From Methanomicrobia archaeon DTU008 (GTDB lineage: Archaea; Thermoplasmatota; Thermoplasmata; Methanomassiliicoccales; Methanomassiliicoccaceae): a stretch of 64,000 bases of DNA. This document shows positions 35,295-44,263 of the stretch, in pieces. Made by a program: the position numbers and the translations under genes. The notes beneath the pieces were generated by a model. That model was given only the letters and a program-made list of their open reading frames with translations, had not been told where the DNA came from and did no database searches. How positions within the stretch are numbered: the first letter of the stretch is position 1; each line of letters opens with the position of its first letter. Where the stretch lies: assembly GCA_001512965.1 (NCBI GenBank), contig LFRW01000024.1:1-64000 (forward strand). Reading direction: 5' to 3'.

Positions 35295-35304
35295 GGTAGT
35301 ATCA

Positions 35305-36270
35305 ATGGGCATAATCGATCGTTTGAAGGATAGGGAGATGACCATCCGCCCCATGAGGCCGGAGGATGTGGAGAACGTACGGGAGGTCGGACAGATCGCC
35401 TGGTCCGACCTGGCCATGCAGGACATCGGGCGGCGGTTCAGATATCCGAAGCGGTCGGAGAAGCTGATCCACTCCTACATGACGACGGAGCCGGAGGGCT
35501 GCCTGGTCGCCGAGCTTGACGGGAAGATAGTCGGCTCGGCGTTCTGCCACGTGTGGGGAGGCGTGGGATGGATCGGCCCCCTGGAGGTCCACCCGAACCA
35601 TCAGAACGCCGGTGTGGGACGCGCGCTGCTATCGGCATGCGAACGGTACCTTGAGGGCCGCGGCTGCCAGGTGATCGGCCTGGAGACCATGGCCCATATG
35701 CCCAAGCATGTGCACTTCTACCTCTCGTCCGGTTATACGCCGACCACGGTCGTGCTCATCCTGGAGAAGGTGGTGCGAGGCTCCGAGGTGCCAACGCACT
35801 TCGTCGAGGAGGTCCCCGCCTCCAAGCTGCCCTCGGTTCTGGGGACCATCGCCGATCTGAGCAGGAGGCTGTCCCCGTCGCTCGATCTCACCGTGGAGGC
35901 CAGGAAGGCGGTGGAGGGCAGATTGGGTTCCCTTTTCGTGGCCAAGAGGGAAGGGGCGGTCATCGGTTTTGCGGTCCTGCACACCTACCAGAAGGATGAG
36001 GAGGCAAGGTTCTCCTCGATCAAGGCGCTCGTCACCGACCCCGAGCTGGACGACAAGGATGTGTTCGACGCGCTGTTGGAGAGATGCGAGCAGGCGTCGC
36101 TGTCAGCAGGAAAGGACCACGTCCTGCTTAGGCTCTCGGCCGGCTCCCCTCAGCTGTACCTGCATCTGCTCGGTCGAGGATACTCCCTCAGGGCGGTCAA
36201 CGTCAGGATGGTCAAGAAAGGGGTGTACGAGGAGAGGGGAACACACCACATGACATCCTGGGCAGGATGA
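35305..36270 (+). CDS. Double-GNAT-domain acetyltransferase
   Basis: A 321-residue protein with two GNAT-like halves. The first (residues ~12-150) has a complete acetyl-CoA loop, VHPNHQNAGVGRALLSACERYL, and HFYLSSGYTPTTV. The second (~175-310) has FVAKREGAVIGFAVLHTY and SPQLYLHLLGRGYSLRAVNVRM but no clear QxxGxG loop, so it may be a non-catalytic partner. The substrate is unknown. It starts 10 bp after the PolX-like gene with GAGGTAG as ribosome site, so the two are likely co-transcribed. Confidence 0.82.
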   Translation: MGIIDRLKDREMTIRPMRPEDVENVREVGQIAWSDLAMQDIGRRFRYPKRSEKLIHSYMTTEPEGCLVAELDGKIVGSAFCHVWGGVGWIGPLEVHPNHQNAGVGRALLSACERYLEGRGCQVIGLETMAHMPKHVHFYLSSGYTPTTVVLILEKVVRGSEVPTHFVEEVPASKLPSVLGTIADLSRRLSPSLDLTVEARKAVEGRLGSLFVAKREGAVIGFAVLHTYQKDEEARFSSIKALVTDPELDDKDVFDALLERCEQASLSAGKDHVLLRLSAGSPQLYLHLLGRGYSLRAVNVRMVKKGVYEERGTHHMTSWAG

Positions 36271-36649
36271 TGAGGGGCCGTCTGGTGAGGCCGAGGCGGG
36301 CGGTCCTCGAACTAATGGGGATCGCAGGATACGGCATGCTCATGCCCGTCCGGCCATGAGGGGCGAGGGTGCACGCCGATGTGCATGATGCCGGGACGAA
36401 GACATGATGAGGCATCCATGCACCTGAGGCACATCTCCTGCCTCCGGGTCGAGGAGCCGCTTCTTTCCCCCATGCCCTGTTCTTCCAGGGCCGTCCATCC
36501 TCTCCGCCCATATGGATCGGCATCCCACGTCCAGAGGCGCTCGCCCATGGAACTCGACATCGGAACGCATCGGGAATGGAGGACGTCGCGGCCGTTTCCT
36601 GAATGAGAGAATAATTATATTTAAATAAGAGGATTCCCCCGAAGATATC
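36271..36649. other. Intergenic region before the BspA-like gene
   Basis: The left part is GC-rich with only short antisense-type ORFs. The right end is A/T-rich (aataattatatttaaataag, 36610-36629) and holds a strong TATA-like element ~25-30 nt before the ATG at 36650. Confidence 0.45.
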
Positions 36650-37942
36650 ATGTGGGCTAAAGCTCGTTACGCGCTCGTCACGATTGTGATCATGTTGATG
36701 ATCTCTTAATTGATGTCCACGGCGACAGAAGCGATATCGCCTGAGGATTTCGAGTATGAGGTCAAAGATGATGGAACGGTGGAGATCACGGGATACAATG
36801 GTGAGGAAGTGGATCTCATCATTCCCGAAGAGATCGATGGAAAGCTTGTCACCTCGATCGCCGAATATGCCTTTTACCAACTGCCCTTGGAATCCGTCAC
36901 CATTCCTGACGGTGTCGAATCCATCGGCGACTATGCCTTTTACTGGTGCGAGGAACTGACATCCGTCATCATTGGCAACGGTGTGACCAGCATCGGAGAA
37001 GAGGCCTTCTCTTACTGCTATTCCCTAACATCCGTCGACATCCCCGATGGCGTCTCATACATTGGCGACTACGCCTTCAGCGACTGCCATTCCCTCCCAT
37101 CGATCGACATACCGGCAAGCGTCACGTACATCGGTAATGGCACCTTCGGCTGGTGCCCATCCCTTGAAACGATCGATGTGGACGAGGAAAACCCTAATTA
37201 CGCAAGCATCGACGGCGTTCTATACACCAAGGACCTTACGACATTGGTCCAATGTCCTGGAGGAAAGAGCGGCGAATTCACCATCCCCGACAGTGTCACC
37301 TCCATTGCAATGGATGCCTTCGCCGCCTGTGAATTCCTGACCTCGATCATCATCCCGGAAAGCGTGAACTCCATAGGGGACTGGGCCTTCACCGAATGCT
37401 ACAACCTCACGTCCATCATCATTCCTGACGGCGTCACCCTGATCGGTGAAGCGACCTTCTCATGGTGTTACTCCCTTGGATCCGTGACCCTGCCCAACAG
37501 CGTCACATCCATCGGTGAAGCTGCATTCTATGAGTGCCACTCCCTGACCAACATGACGATCCCAGACAGTGTGACCAACATCGACGGCTGGGCCTTCTCC
37601 AAATGCTACAACCTCACATCCGTCACCGTCGGCAAAGGTGTCACGAGCATAGGCGAATATGCATTCGGCTCGTGCGAGTCCCTGAGCTCCACCATATTCG
37701 AGGGCGACGCACCTGAGGTTGGATCCGGTTGGATCGAAGGCGTCAGCAGCGAACTGGCGATATACTATTACGAGGGGGCTACTGGGTTCGACGGTCCTGA
37801 TTGGGAGGGGCTGCCTCTCCAGGTGATATCCTCTCCGAAGGGAGGCTTCGACGACACTTCTCTTGCCATCGTGATAGCTGCGATCACCATCGCCGCCGTG
37901 CTTGTGCTAGTACTGTTCGTACTTCGGTCGGGGAGGCAGTGA
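36650..37942 (+). pseudogene. BspA-type leucine-rich-repeat surface protein with an in-frame stop in its signal peptide
   Basis: The frame starting at ATG 36650 encodes MWAKARYALVTIVIMLMIS, then TAA (36707-36709), then LMSTATEAISPEDFEYEV and the remaining ~405 residues without interruption. The N-terminal piece is a normal signal peptide, so one nonsense codon splits secretion signal from mature protein. The body has about ten LRR_5/BspA repeats (xxxSVTSIGEAAFYECxSLTxxxI) and ends with a membrane segment (LAIVIAAITIAAVLVLVLFVL) and a basic tail, as in cell-surface adhesins. The ORF track's TTG start at 36710 would give an unsecreted protein. A paralogue, more damaged, is at 50312. Confidence 0.8.
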
Positions 37943-38317
37943 AGCAGCGCAAAGAAACATGCAGAAGGCCGATCGGCGGTGTCGTCGCCGACACCGCCCA
38001 AACATCTCTTGGACGATCGAACGGATCATCGACCGATGGGTCCAGAGGAGGTCGATGATCACGAGACATCACTTCCCTGGAGATCGATCCAGGGCGAAAT
38101 ACCGAATCGGATGAGGAGAAGGGGCAGGGACCCAGCCGATAGTTCTCGGGGAGCAGTCCTCTTCCGGCGGGATCGGGATTGCTTGAACATCACGCCCGCA
38201 TGGCCGGCCGCGACATCGGCCTCAGGCAGGCCACGCTCGCATATCGATCGATGCACGAGGTCTCATTTGCAGTAAGATACTTGACCGACCTGTTCGAAAA
38301 AGGTCAAGCGATACGGC
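37943..38317. other. Intergenic region with hairpin, before the UbiA gene
   Basis: No gene is supported; ORFs are short and overlap on both strands. It contains the terminator-like hairpin at 37975-37998 and leads into the GTG start of the prenyltransferase. Confidence 0.4.
37975..37998 (+). terminator. Perfect 10-bp hairpin after the BspA-like gene
   Basis: ggcggtgtcg-tcgc-cgacaccgcc is a perfect 10-bp stem with a 4-nt loop, 33 bp after the stop codon. It lacks a following T-run, but the position fits a transcript end. Confidence 0.5.
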
Positions 38318-39271
38318 GTGGACGCATCATCGCTCATCGATTTCGCCAGGTTCAAGCCCCTTGCCGCATGGAGCCTCAGCTCGACCGCCCTCGGTGCATC
38401 GATGGCCGTCTTCCTCTCCGGGGGAAGGATCGATGACCCATGGCTCATGGCCGCGGCAGTGGTCTGCGTCGTGCTGATGCAATACGTAGCACATCCCCTT
38501 AACGACATCACCGACCTGGAGGCGGACCGGAGGGCGGCCATCGCCGCCACCGGAAGACGGAAGCCCCTGGTGGACGGCCCAGTCACCGTGGGGGAGGCGA
38601 AGGCATTGAGCGGGGCCCTGGTGGGCACCATCCTTCTCCTAATGGCAGGCCTCATATTGGTGCGTCCCGCACTGATAGTGCCAGCCTCCTACGGCATGTT
38701 CGCCCTGATGGGCTACAACCATTCCGCCATGCGGCTGTCGTACCGACCATACACCGAGCTCTACCTGGCCGCGCCGGTGAACGCGATCGCGGTACTGGTG
38801 ATCGCGTACATCGGTTCCGACGCCATCACGCCCCTCTCCATCCTGGTTGCCACTGCCTTCGGAATCGCGGCCAGCTCCCTCTTCGTGAGCATGATGAGCA
38901 TGGACTACCGCACGGACAAGGAGGCTGGAAAGAGGACGACCGTGGTCAAGCATCCTCGATGGCGGTGGTGTGAGGCGTTCCCGGCCCTTGGCCTCATCCC
39001 ATTCCTCGCATCCATCCCTCTCGCGTACTCGTCGATGAGCTACTGGGGGTTGGTGGCCTATGCCGCGCTGTCGACCGCGACCTTCCTGGCCCTGGCATCC
39101 CTCGGCCGAAGGGCGGACCGGGTCAGGATGGAACACATCGACCGCCCGGGTGGCCGGATGGAGGAGCGCAGCAACGACGTGCGGCTCAAGCAGCTGTACA
39201 TCTCCATACTGTACGCGGTGGGCCTGAGCGCCATTTTCCTTCAGCAGGGAGTGTGGAGCCATGGACCTTGA
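38318..39271 (+). CDS. UbiA-family membrane prenyltransferase
   Basis: A 317-residue polytopic protein (about eight or nine hydrophobic segments) that transfers an isoprenyl chain. The two Asp-rich motifs binding Mg-diphosphate are present: NDITDLEADRRA and DYRTDKEAGKRT. HPLNDITDLEADRRAA followed by GRRKPLVDGP departs from the NDYxDxxxDxxNRPxRPxxSG pattern I expect for archaeal DGGGP synthase, so the acceptor is probably something else, perhaps a quinone-like or other prenylated cofactor. The start is a GTG. It overlaps the polyprenyl synthase gene by 11 bp, implying that one makes the donor for the other. Confidence 0.85.
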   Translation: MDASSLIDFARFKPLAAWSLSSTALGASMAVFLSGGRIDDPWLMAAAVVCVVLMQYVAHPLNDITDLEADRRAAIAATGRRKPLVDGPVTVGEAKALSGALVGTILLLMAGLILVRPALIVPASYGMFALMGYNHSAMRLSYRPYTELYLAAPVNAIAVLVIAYIGSDAITPLSILVATAFGIAASSLFVSMMSMDYRTDKEAGKRTTVVKHPRWRWCEAFPALGLIPFLASIPLAYSSMSYWGLVAYAALSTATFLALASLGRRADRVRMEHIDRPGGRMEERSNDVRLKQLYISILYAVGLSAIFLQQGVWSHGP

Positions 39272-40178
39272 GACCTCATGTGTGAACCCTGCCATCGATG
39301 AAGGGCCGTTCGGGATGTTCCTATCCGCCGTCAGGGAGGGGATCGATTCCTCCATGAGACAGGCGCTGGAAGGGGTGGCGTCAAGAGATATCGAAGAGCA
39401 CCTCATGTGCGGCAAGCGATTGAGGGGCGGCTTGACGGTTCTCTTGCATGACGCGTTGGGCGGGACATCCCGATCGGCCGCGTTCGACCTGGCGGCCGCA
39501 GTGGAGATATCGCATGCCGTATGTCTGATAATCGACGATATGCTGGACAGGGACATCACCAGGAGGGACCTCCCAGCGGTCCACGTACATCTTGGCCTCA
39601 TGGGGGCGATCATGGAGGTATTTGGCCTGTTGTCCGTCCCGTATGGCATCGCTTCACGATACGGCGGACGGGCGGCCGGGAGGTTGGCCCATGCTCATCT
39701 CTTGATAGTGAAAGGGGCGAAGATGGAGATGGGCGACCTGGGCGATTCTTGGACGCATTACAGGGAGCTGACATCCCTCAAGACGGGGGAGCTTTTCGCC
39801 CTTGCGGCAGCATACGGCGCCTTGTCGGCAGGAGCGGAAGAAGAGGTCCTTGACGCCGCCTCGGAGTTCGGCAGAAGATGCGGGATCGCGCTCCAGATCG
39901 CAGACGACATGATGGACATGGACCGCGGTGCCGAGCCTCCCGGTTGCTCAGGCCCGATGCTGGCCCGTCTGCTCAGGATGGACGAGGAAGGGGTCAGGAC
40001 CGGCCATCGCATGCTAGATGCGTCCGTGAAGGAGGCGCGGGAGGCCGCCGCCACCTTGATATCCCTCTCGCCTGGAACAGATGCGGCGCTCCACGGGTGC
40101 GTTCTCGGAGCGCCGGAGGAGATGGTCCGCATGATGCTCGGTGAACGGCACCTTCTGCCAGCCAGGGACAAGGGATAA
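39261..40178 (+). CDS. trans-Isoprenyl diphosphate synthase
   Basis: A 305-residue chain-elongating prenyl synthase. FARM is DDMLDRD and SARM ADDMMDMD, both with the DDxxD pattern; GKRLRGG corresponds to the conserved GKRLRP and LKTGELF to the KT motif. It elongates allylic diphosphates with isopentenyl diphosphate. Chain length is not predictable by eye. The SARM is followed by a divergent C terminus (GAEPPGCSGPMLARLL) instead of the usual long GKPxxxDL loop, so it may be specialised. It overlaps the UbiA gene and probably supplies its prenyl donor. Confidence 0.87.
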   Translation: MDLETSCVNPAIDEGPFGMFLSAVREGIDSSMRQALEGVASRDIEEHLMCGKRLRGGLTVLLHDALGGTSRSAAFDLAAAVEISHAVCLIIDDMLDRDITRRDLPAVHVHLGLMGAIMEVFGLLSVPYGIASRYGGRAAGRLAHAHLLIVKGAKMEMGDLGDSWTHYRELTSLKTGELFALAAAYGALSAGAEEEVLDAASEFGRRCGIALQIADDMMDMDRGAEPPGCSGPMLARLLRMDEEGVRTGHRMLDASVKEAREAAATLISLSPGTDAALHGCVLGAPEEMVRMMLGERHLLPARDKG

Positions 40179-40204
40179 ATACATACGACAAACTGGGAAA
40201 ACAG

Positions 40205-41500
40205 ATGTTCGGCTCGACGCAGGGGAGCTTCGAAAGACACTTGAACGCAATGGGCTCGGCAGGCGTTCTGGAAGTGCCCAAGGGTTCCCTCTGCATCATA
40301 TGCAAGGGCTCCCGCAACCTGTGCGGCAAAGAGCGCTGCCCCCTCATGGTCAAGTTCTATTCTCGCTCCAAGACCCGAAGGATGATCGACACGCTGGACC
40401 TTGCCGGCATGTCCCCGCCGGGCATATTCGTGGGACGTTACGGCTACCCCAAGGTCGAGGTGGGCCCGCTGGTCCCGCCGTTCATGGGCGACACTGCGAT
40501 GATGGACACGCCCGAGCTATGGGTGGGCAAGAGCATAGACGAGATAGTGGACTTCCGCTTCTCCCTGGTGAGGGGAAAGCATCGCATCGATGCCTGCAAC
40601 TTCGACAAGGGGGGAAGGATCGTCGACCTGACGAGGGACCTCGCCCTTTCCTCCGATCCACTTGAAGTGGAAGCGAGGTTCCACAAGCGGCCCAGCGGAC
40701 GCCTGGTCTTGGACGACGAGGTTCAACCGTTCGGGCCATCGGCTTGGCTCAAGGACCTATCGGTGGGCAACCCCAGGTACGACCACCGGGTGGAGAAGGC
40801 GTTCTATGACACCGACCTCAAGGCGACGGAGGCCGTCCGGGACCTGTACCAGAGGGGCGTCATGATATCCAAGATCCAGAAGGCGTTCTCGGTCGGCGCA
40901 TTGGGCGTAGGGAAGAATCGCAGGTTCGTCCCCACCAGGTGGACCATCACCGCGGTGGACGACATCCTGGGCAAGGGCCTTCTCCAGGACACCCGGCACA
41001 ACCCGATACTGGATGAATGGAGGGTGTACGACTGGTATCAGCTCGACAATCGCTGGAGCATCCTCCTCATGCCCACATCGTGGCGATACGAGCTCATAGA
41101 GGCCTGGTATCCCAACACCGCCTGGAACCCGACGGGGAGGGAGGTGGAGATCATCAGCGACCACGAGTTCTTCAACGGACGGAAGGAATATGCGCACATC
41201 GGCGGCTGCTATTATGCGGCCCGCCTTGCCGTGAACGAGCTGCTTACCAGGGAAAGGAAGCAGGCGGGCGCGGTCATATTCCGGGAGGCACATCCAGGAT
41301 ACATCATGCCGGTGGGCGTATGGAACGTGAGGGAGAACGTCAGGGCAGCCCTGACGACCACGCCGAGCAGGTTCGAGACGCTCCAGCAGGCCCTGGCACA
41401 CATCTCTGGCCGGATGGAGATACCGATGGAGACCTGGATCGCCAACAGCGGCATCCTCCGGGACCTTCTGACGCAGAGAAGGATCGACGACTATGTCTAG
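40205..41500 (+). CDS. nreA: NreA-type archaeal DNA-repair protein
   Basis: A 431-residue member of the Nre family (former DUF650/651), proteins that bind PCNA and protect against DNA crosslink damage. The N-terminal zinc motif CIICKGSRNLCGKERCP and the blocks FVGRYGYPKVEVGPLVPP, LGVGKNRRFVPTRWTITAVDD and GGCYYAARLAVNE are characteristic. The last residues, QRRIDDYV, resemble a PIP box (QxxIxxY), consistent with the PCNA contact reported for NreA at this position. It overlaps the radical-SAM gene by 8 bp, suggesting joint action in repair. Confidence 0.9.
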   Translation: MFGSTQGSFERHLNAMGSAGVLEVPKGSLCIICKGSRNLCGKERCPLMVKFYSRSKTRRMIDTLDLAGMSPPGIFVGRYGYPKVEVGPLVPPFMGDTAMMDTPELWVGKSIDEIVDFRFSLVRGKHRIDACNFDKGGRIVDLTRDLALSSDPLEVEARFHKRPSGRLVLDDEVQPFGPSAWLKDLSVGNPRYDHRVEKAFYDTDLKATEAVRDLYQRGVMISKIQKAFSVGALGVGKNRRFVPTRWTITAVDDILGKGLLQDTRHNPILDEWRVYDWYQLDNRWSILLMPTSWRYELIEAWYPNTAWNPTGREVEIISDHEFFNGRKEYAHIGGCYYAARLAVNELLTRERKQAGAVIFREAHPGYIMPVGVWNVRENVRAALTTTPSRFETLQQALAHISGRMEIPMETWIANSGILRDLLTQRRIDDYV

Positions 41501-42326
41501 CCTTGACTCCTTCCTCTCCGATGAGCGTTGTCCGCAGAACGTCAGCATGGTCAAGGCCACTGTGGCCCTGTCGCCGTCCCGCCTTCCAGGCCTCGACCTG
41601 GCCCTGAATCCCTATACCGGGTGTGGCCACGGATGCGTCTATTGCTACGCACCATATATCATGAGGAGGGACGTGGAGGGATGGAGCCGCAACATCTCGG
41701 CGAAGATGAACCTGCCCCTGCTGCTCGACCGGGAGCTGATACGCAAGAAGGGCATGATCGGACTGGGAACGGTCACCGACCCATACCAGCCGGTCGAGGA
41801 AGGGCTGCTGCTGACCCGCCGATGCCTTGAGATGCTGGTGAAGCATCATGCCAGGGTGAGCGTGCTCACAAAATCGTCCCTGGTGGCCAGGGACGCCGAT
41901 CTGCTCTCGCGCCTCTCCGATTCCGAGGTCGGGATAACCATCACCACGATCGATGATGACCTTGCAGCGATGCTCGAGCCCTGCGCGTCGCCGCCATCGA
42001 AGAGGTTGGATGCGATGCGTTCTCTGCACGATGAGGGTGTGAACGTCTATGCCTTCATCGGACCCATCGTTCCCGCGTTCGCCGATAGCGACCTTGACCT
42101 TCTATTGAGGTCGGTGCGCGATGCAGGGGCCTCGATGGTGATGATAGACCGCCTCAATCTGCGTCCAGGGATGAAGGCCAGAATGCTGGCGAGAGCGAAG
42201 GCCGATCCCTCCCTCGAGCAGATTCTGGAATTGCACATCGAGGATGAAGGATATTATCGCTCGATGATCGCCCGGGTCAAGGACATATGCAGCGGGCTAG
42301 GCCTGGAATGCCGTGATGCGTTCTGA
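41493..42326 (+). CDS. Radical-SAM protein of the spore-photoproduct-lyase-like type
   Basis: A 277-residue radical-SAM enzyme. NPYTGCGHGCVYCYAPY carries the CxxxCxxC [4Fe-4S]/SAM motif, followed by LGTVTDPYQPVEE, LTKSSLVARD and ITITTIDDD, which match the SplB-like/Rv2578c group. The exact substrate of this archaeal group is unknown. The N terminus SSLDSFL resembles a degenerate PCNA-interaction motif but lacks the Gln. It starts inside the last codons of nreA (ATGTCTAG overlap), so translation is coupled to a DNA-repair gene. Confidence 0.85.
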   Translation: MSSLDSFLSDERCPQNVSMVKATVALSPSRLPGLDLALNPYTGCGHGCVYCYAPYIMRRDVEGWSRNISAKMNLPLLLDRELIRKKGMIGLGTVTDPYQPVEEGLLLTRRCLEMLVKHHARVSVLTKSSLVARDADLLSRLSDSEVGITITTIDDDLAAMLEPCASPPSKRLDAMRSLHDEGVNVYAFIGPIVPAFADSDLDLLLRSVRDAGASMVMIDRLNLRPGMKARMLARAKADPSLEQILELHIEDEGYYRSMIARVKDICSGLGLECRDAF

Positions 42327-42426
42327 TCCCCATGGCGATCGCGGCGGCCCTAGCGGGCCAAGGCAAGTCCCCGTCCGAGGAAACGGTCATCCACATGATT
42401 TCTTGCCAGGGGAAACTGGAGTAATA

Positions 42427-42467
42427 GTTATATAGAAGCGATAAAATATCGTGGGCTCGAAAGGAGG
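42427..42467 (+). promoter_or_regulatory. Thermosome promoter and ribosome-binding site
   Basis: gttatatag (42427-42435) is a TATA-like box; aaggagg (42461-42467) is a perfect Shine-Dalgarno six bases before the ATG at 42474. The leader and the strong ribosome site, unlike the leaderless genes nearby, fit a highly expressed chaperone. Confidence 0.55.
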
Positions 42468-42473
42468 TTCAGA

Positions 42474-44120
42474 ATGGCATATTCACTAGGACAAAGCCAA
42501 CCGATCATTGTGCTCAAAGAGGGCACTGAGAGGACCAAGAACCGCGAGGCTCAGTCGAACAACATCGCTGCCGCCCGCGCCATTGCCGACGCTGTACGTT
42601 CGACATTGGGGCCCAAGGGCATGGACAAGATGCTGGTCGACTCCCTCGGCGACGTCGTCATCACCAACGATGGCGTGACCATCCTGAAGGAGATCGATGT
42701 CCAGCACCCTGCGGCTAAGATGATCGTAGAGGTCGCCAAGACCCAGGACACCGAGTGTGGTGACGGCACCACCACTTCTGTCGTGCTAGCCGGTGAGCTG
42801 CTCAAGAAGGCCGAACAGCTCATCGACTCCAACGTCCACCCGACCGTCATCGCCAACGGGTACAAGCTCGCCGCTGCAGAGGCCGTGAGGATCCTCGAGA
42901 ACATCGCCGTCCCCATCGAGGACGATGAGGGCCTGATCAAGGTGGCTATGACCGCCATGACCGGAAAGTCGGTGGGCGGAGAGGGAAGGGCCCTTTCCGA
43001 GCTTTCCGTAAAGGCGGCGAAGGCGGTCGCTGAAGAGCGCAACGGAAAGCTCATCGTAGACGTCGACAACATCAAGGTGGAGAAGAAGACCGGTGGCGCC
43101 ATCTCCGACACCGAGCTGATCAACGGTCTGATCATCGACAAGGAGAAGGTCCACCCCAGGATGCCTCGCTTTGTCAGCAAGGCCAAGATAGCCATCCTAT
43201 CCTCTGCTCTCGAGATCAAGAAGACCGAGGTCGAGGCCAAGATCCAGATTCGTGACCCTGCCTCTATGCAGCGCTTCCTCGACGAGGAGGAGAAGACCCT
43301 GAAGGGCATGGTGGACAAGATCAAGTCCGTTGGCGCCAACGTGGTCTTCTGCCAGAAGGGAATGGACGACCTCGTTCAGCACTATCTTGCCAAGGCTGGC
43401 ATCTACGCCTGCCGCCGCCTGAAGGAATCTGATATCGAGAAGATCGCCAAGGCCACCGGCGGTAACATCATCGGCAACCTGGATTCTATCACCGAGGCCG
43501 ACCTTGGATACGCTGAACTGGTCGAGGAGCGCAAGGTCGGAGAGGAATGGATGACCTTCATCACTGGCTGCCAGAGCCCCAAGGCCATCAGCATCCTCGT
43601 CCGTGGCGGTACCGAGCACGTGATCGATGAGGTCGAGAGGGCCTTGCACGACGCTCTAAGGGTCGTCGGCGTCGCCATGGAGGATGGCAAGGTCGTTGCC
43701 GGTGGAGGAGCACCAGAGATCGAGATGTCCTTGAAGCTGAGCGACTACGCCTCTGCTGTTGGCGGTCGTGAACAGCTCGCCGTTCGAGCCTTCGCCGAGG
43801 CCTTGGAGATCATCCCCTGGGCCCTCGCTGAGAACGCTGGTCTTGACCCCATCGACATTGTCATCGAGCTCAAGAAGGCCCACAGCCAGGAGAATGGCGC
43901 CCATATGGGTCTGGACCTTACCACCGGCGAGCCCGCCAACATGCTGGACCTGGATGTCATCGAGCCTCTAAGGGTGAAGACCCAGGCCATCGACTCCGCG
44001 ACCGAGGTCGCTTCTATGATCCTCAGGATCGATGATATCATCGCCGCTCGTCGCGCTCCTCCAGCGGGAGATGGCGGCAGGAAGATGCCGCAAGACATGG
44101 GCATGGACGGAATGATGTAA
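42474..44120 (+). CDS. Thermosome subunit (group II chaperonin)
   Basis: ATP-driven double-ring protein-folding machine of archaea; 548 residues, standard length. The equatorial ATP-site motifs are [46 protein letters not shown] and [11 protein letters not shown], plus the apical domain ([20 protein letters not shown]). The tail ends [14 protein letters not shown], a short version of the GGM-rich thermosome C terminus. Codon use is strongly biased, as expected for an abundant protein. It is transcribed alone, with its own promoter and terminator. Confidence 0.97.
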   Translation: MAYSLGQSQPIIVLKEGTERTKNREAQSNNIAAARAIADAVRSTLGPKGMDKMLVDSLGDVVITNDGVTILKEIDVQHPAAKMIVEVAKTQDTECGDGTTTSVVLAGELLKKAEQLIDSNVHPTVIANGYKLAAAEAVRILENIAVPIEDDEGLIKVAMTAMTGKSVGGEGRALSELSVKAAKAVAEERNGKLIVDVDNIKVEKKTGGAISDTELINGLIIDKEKVHPRMPRFVSKAKIAILSSALEIKKTEVEAKIQIRDPASMQRFLDEEEKTLKGMVDKIKSVGANVVFCQKGMDDLVQHYLAKAGIYACRRLKESDIEKIAKATGGNIIGNLDSITEADLGYAELVEERKVGEEWMTFITGCQSPKAISILVRGGTEHVIDEVERALHDALRVVGVAMEDGKVVAGGGAPEIEMSLKLSDYASAVGGREQLAVRAFAEALEIIPWALAENAGLDPIDIVIELKKAHSQENGAHMGLDLTTGEPANMLDLDVIEPLRVKTQAIDSATEVASMILRIDDIIAARRAPPAGDGGRKMPQDMGMDGMM

Positions 44121-44137
44121 GCGCCGATCGACGGCGC
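44121..44137 (+). terminator. Thermosome terminator
   Basis: gcgccg-atcga-cggcgc starts directly after the TAA and is followed by a pyrimidine/T-rich stretch (cccctttctcttttacttttttac). Confidence 0.6.
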
Positions 44138-44263
44138 TAAAACGCTTTCAATCCCCTTTCTCTTTTACTTTTTTACTTCAAAAATAAAGATTCAAAAAAT
44201 AACCAACATAAGAATTTTGTTTTTTTATATTGTACCCCTCATCAAACACATAAGGTGGATTCG

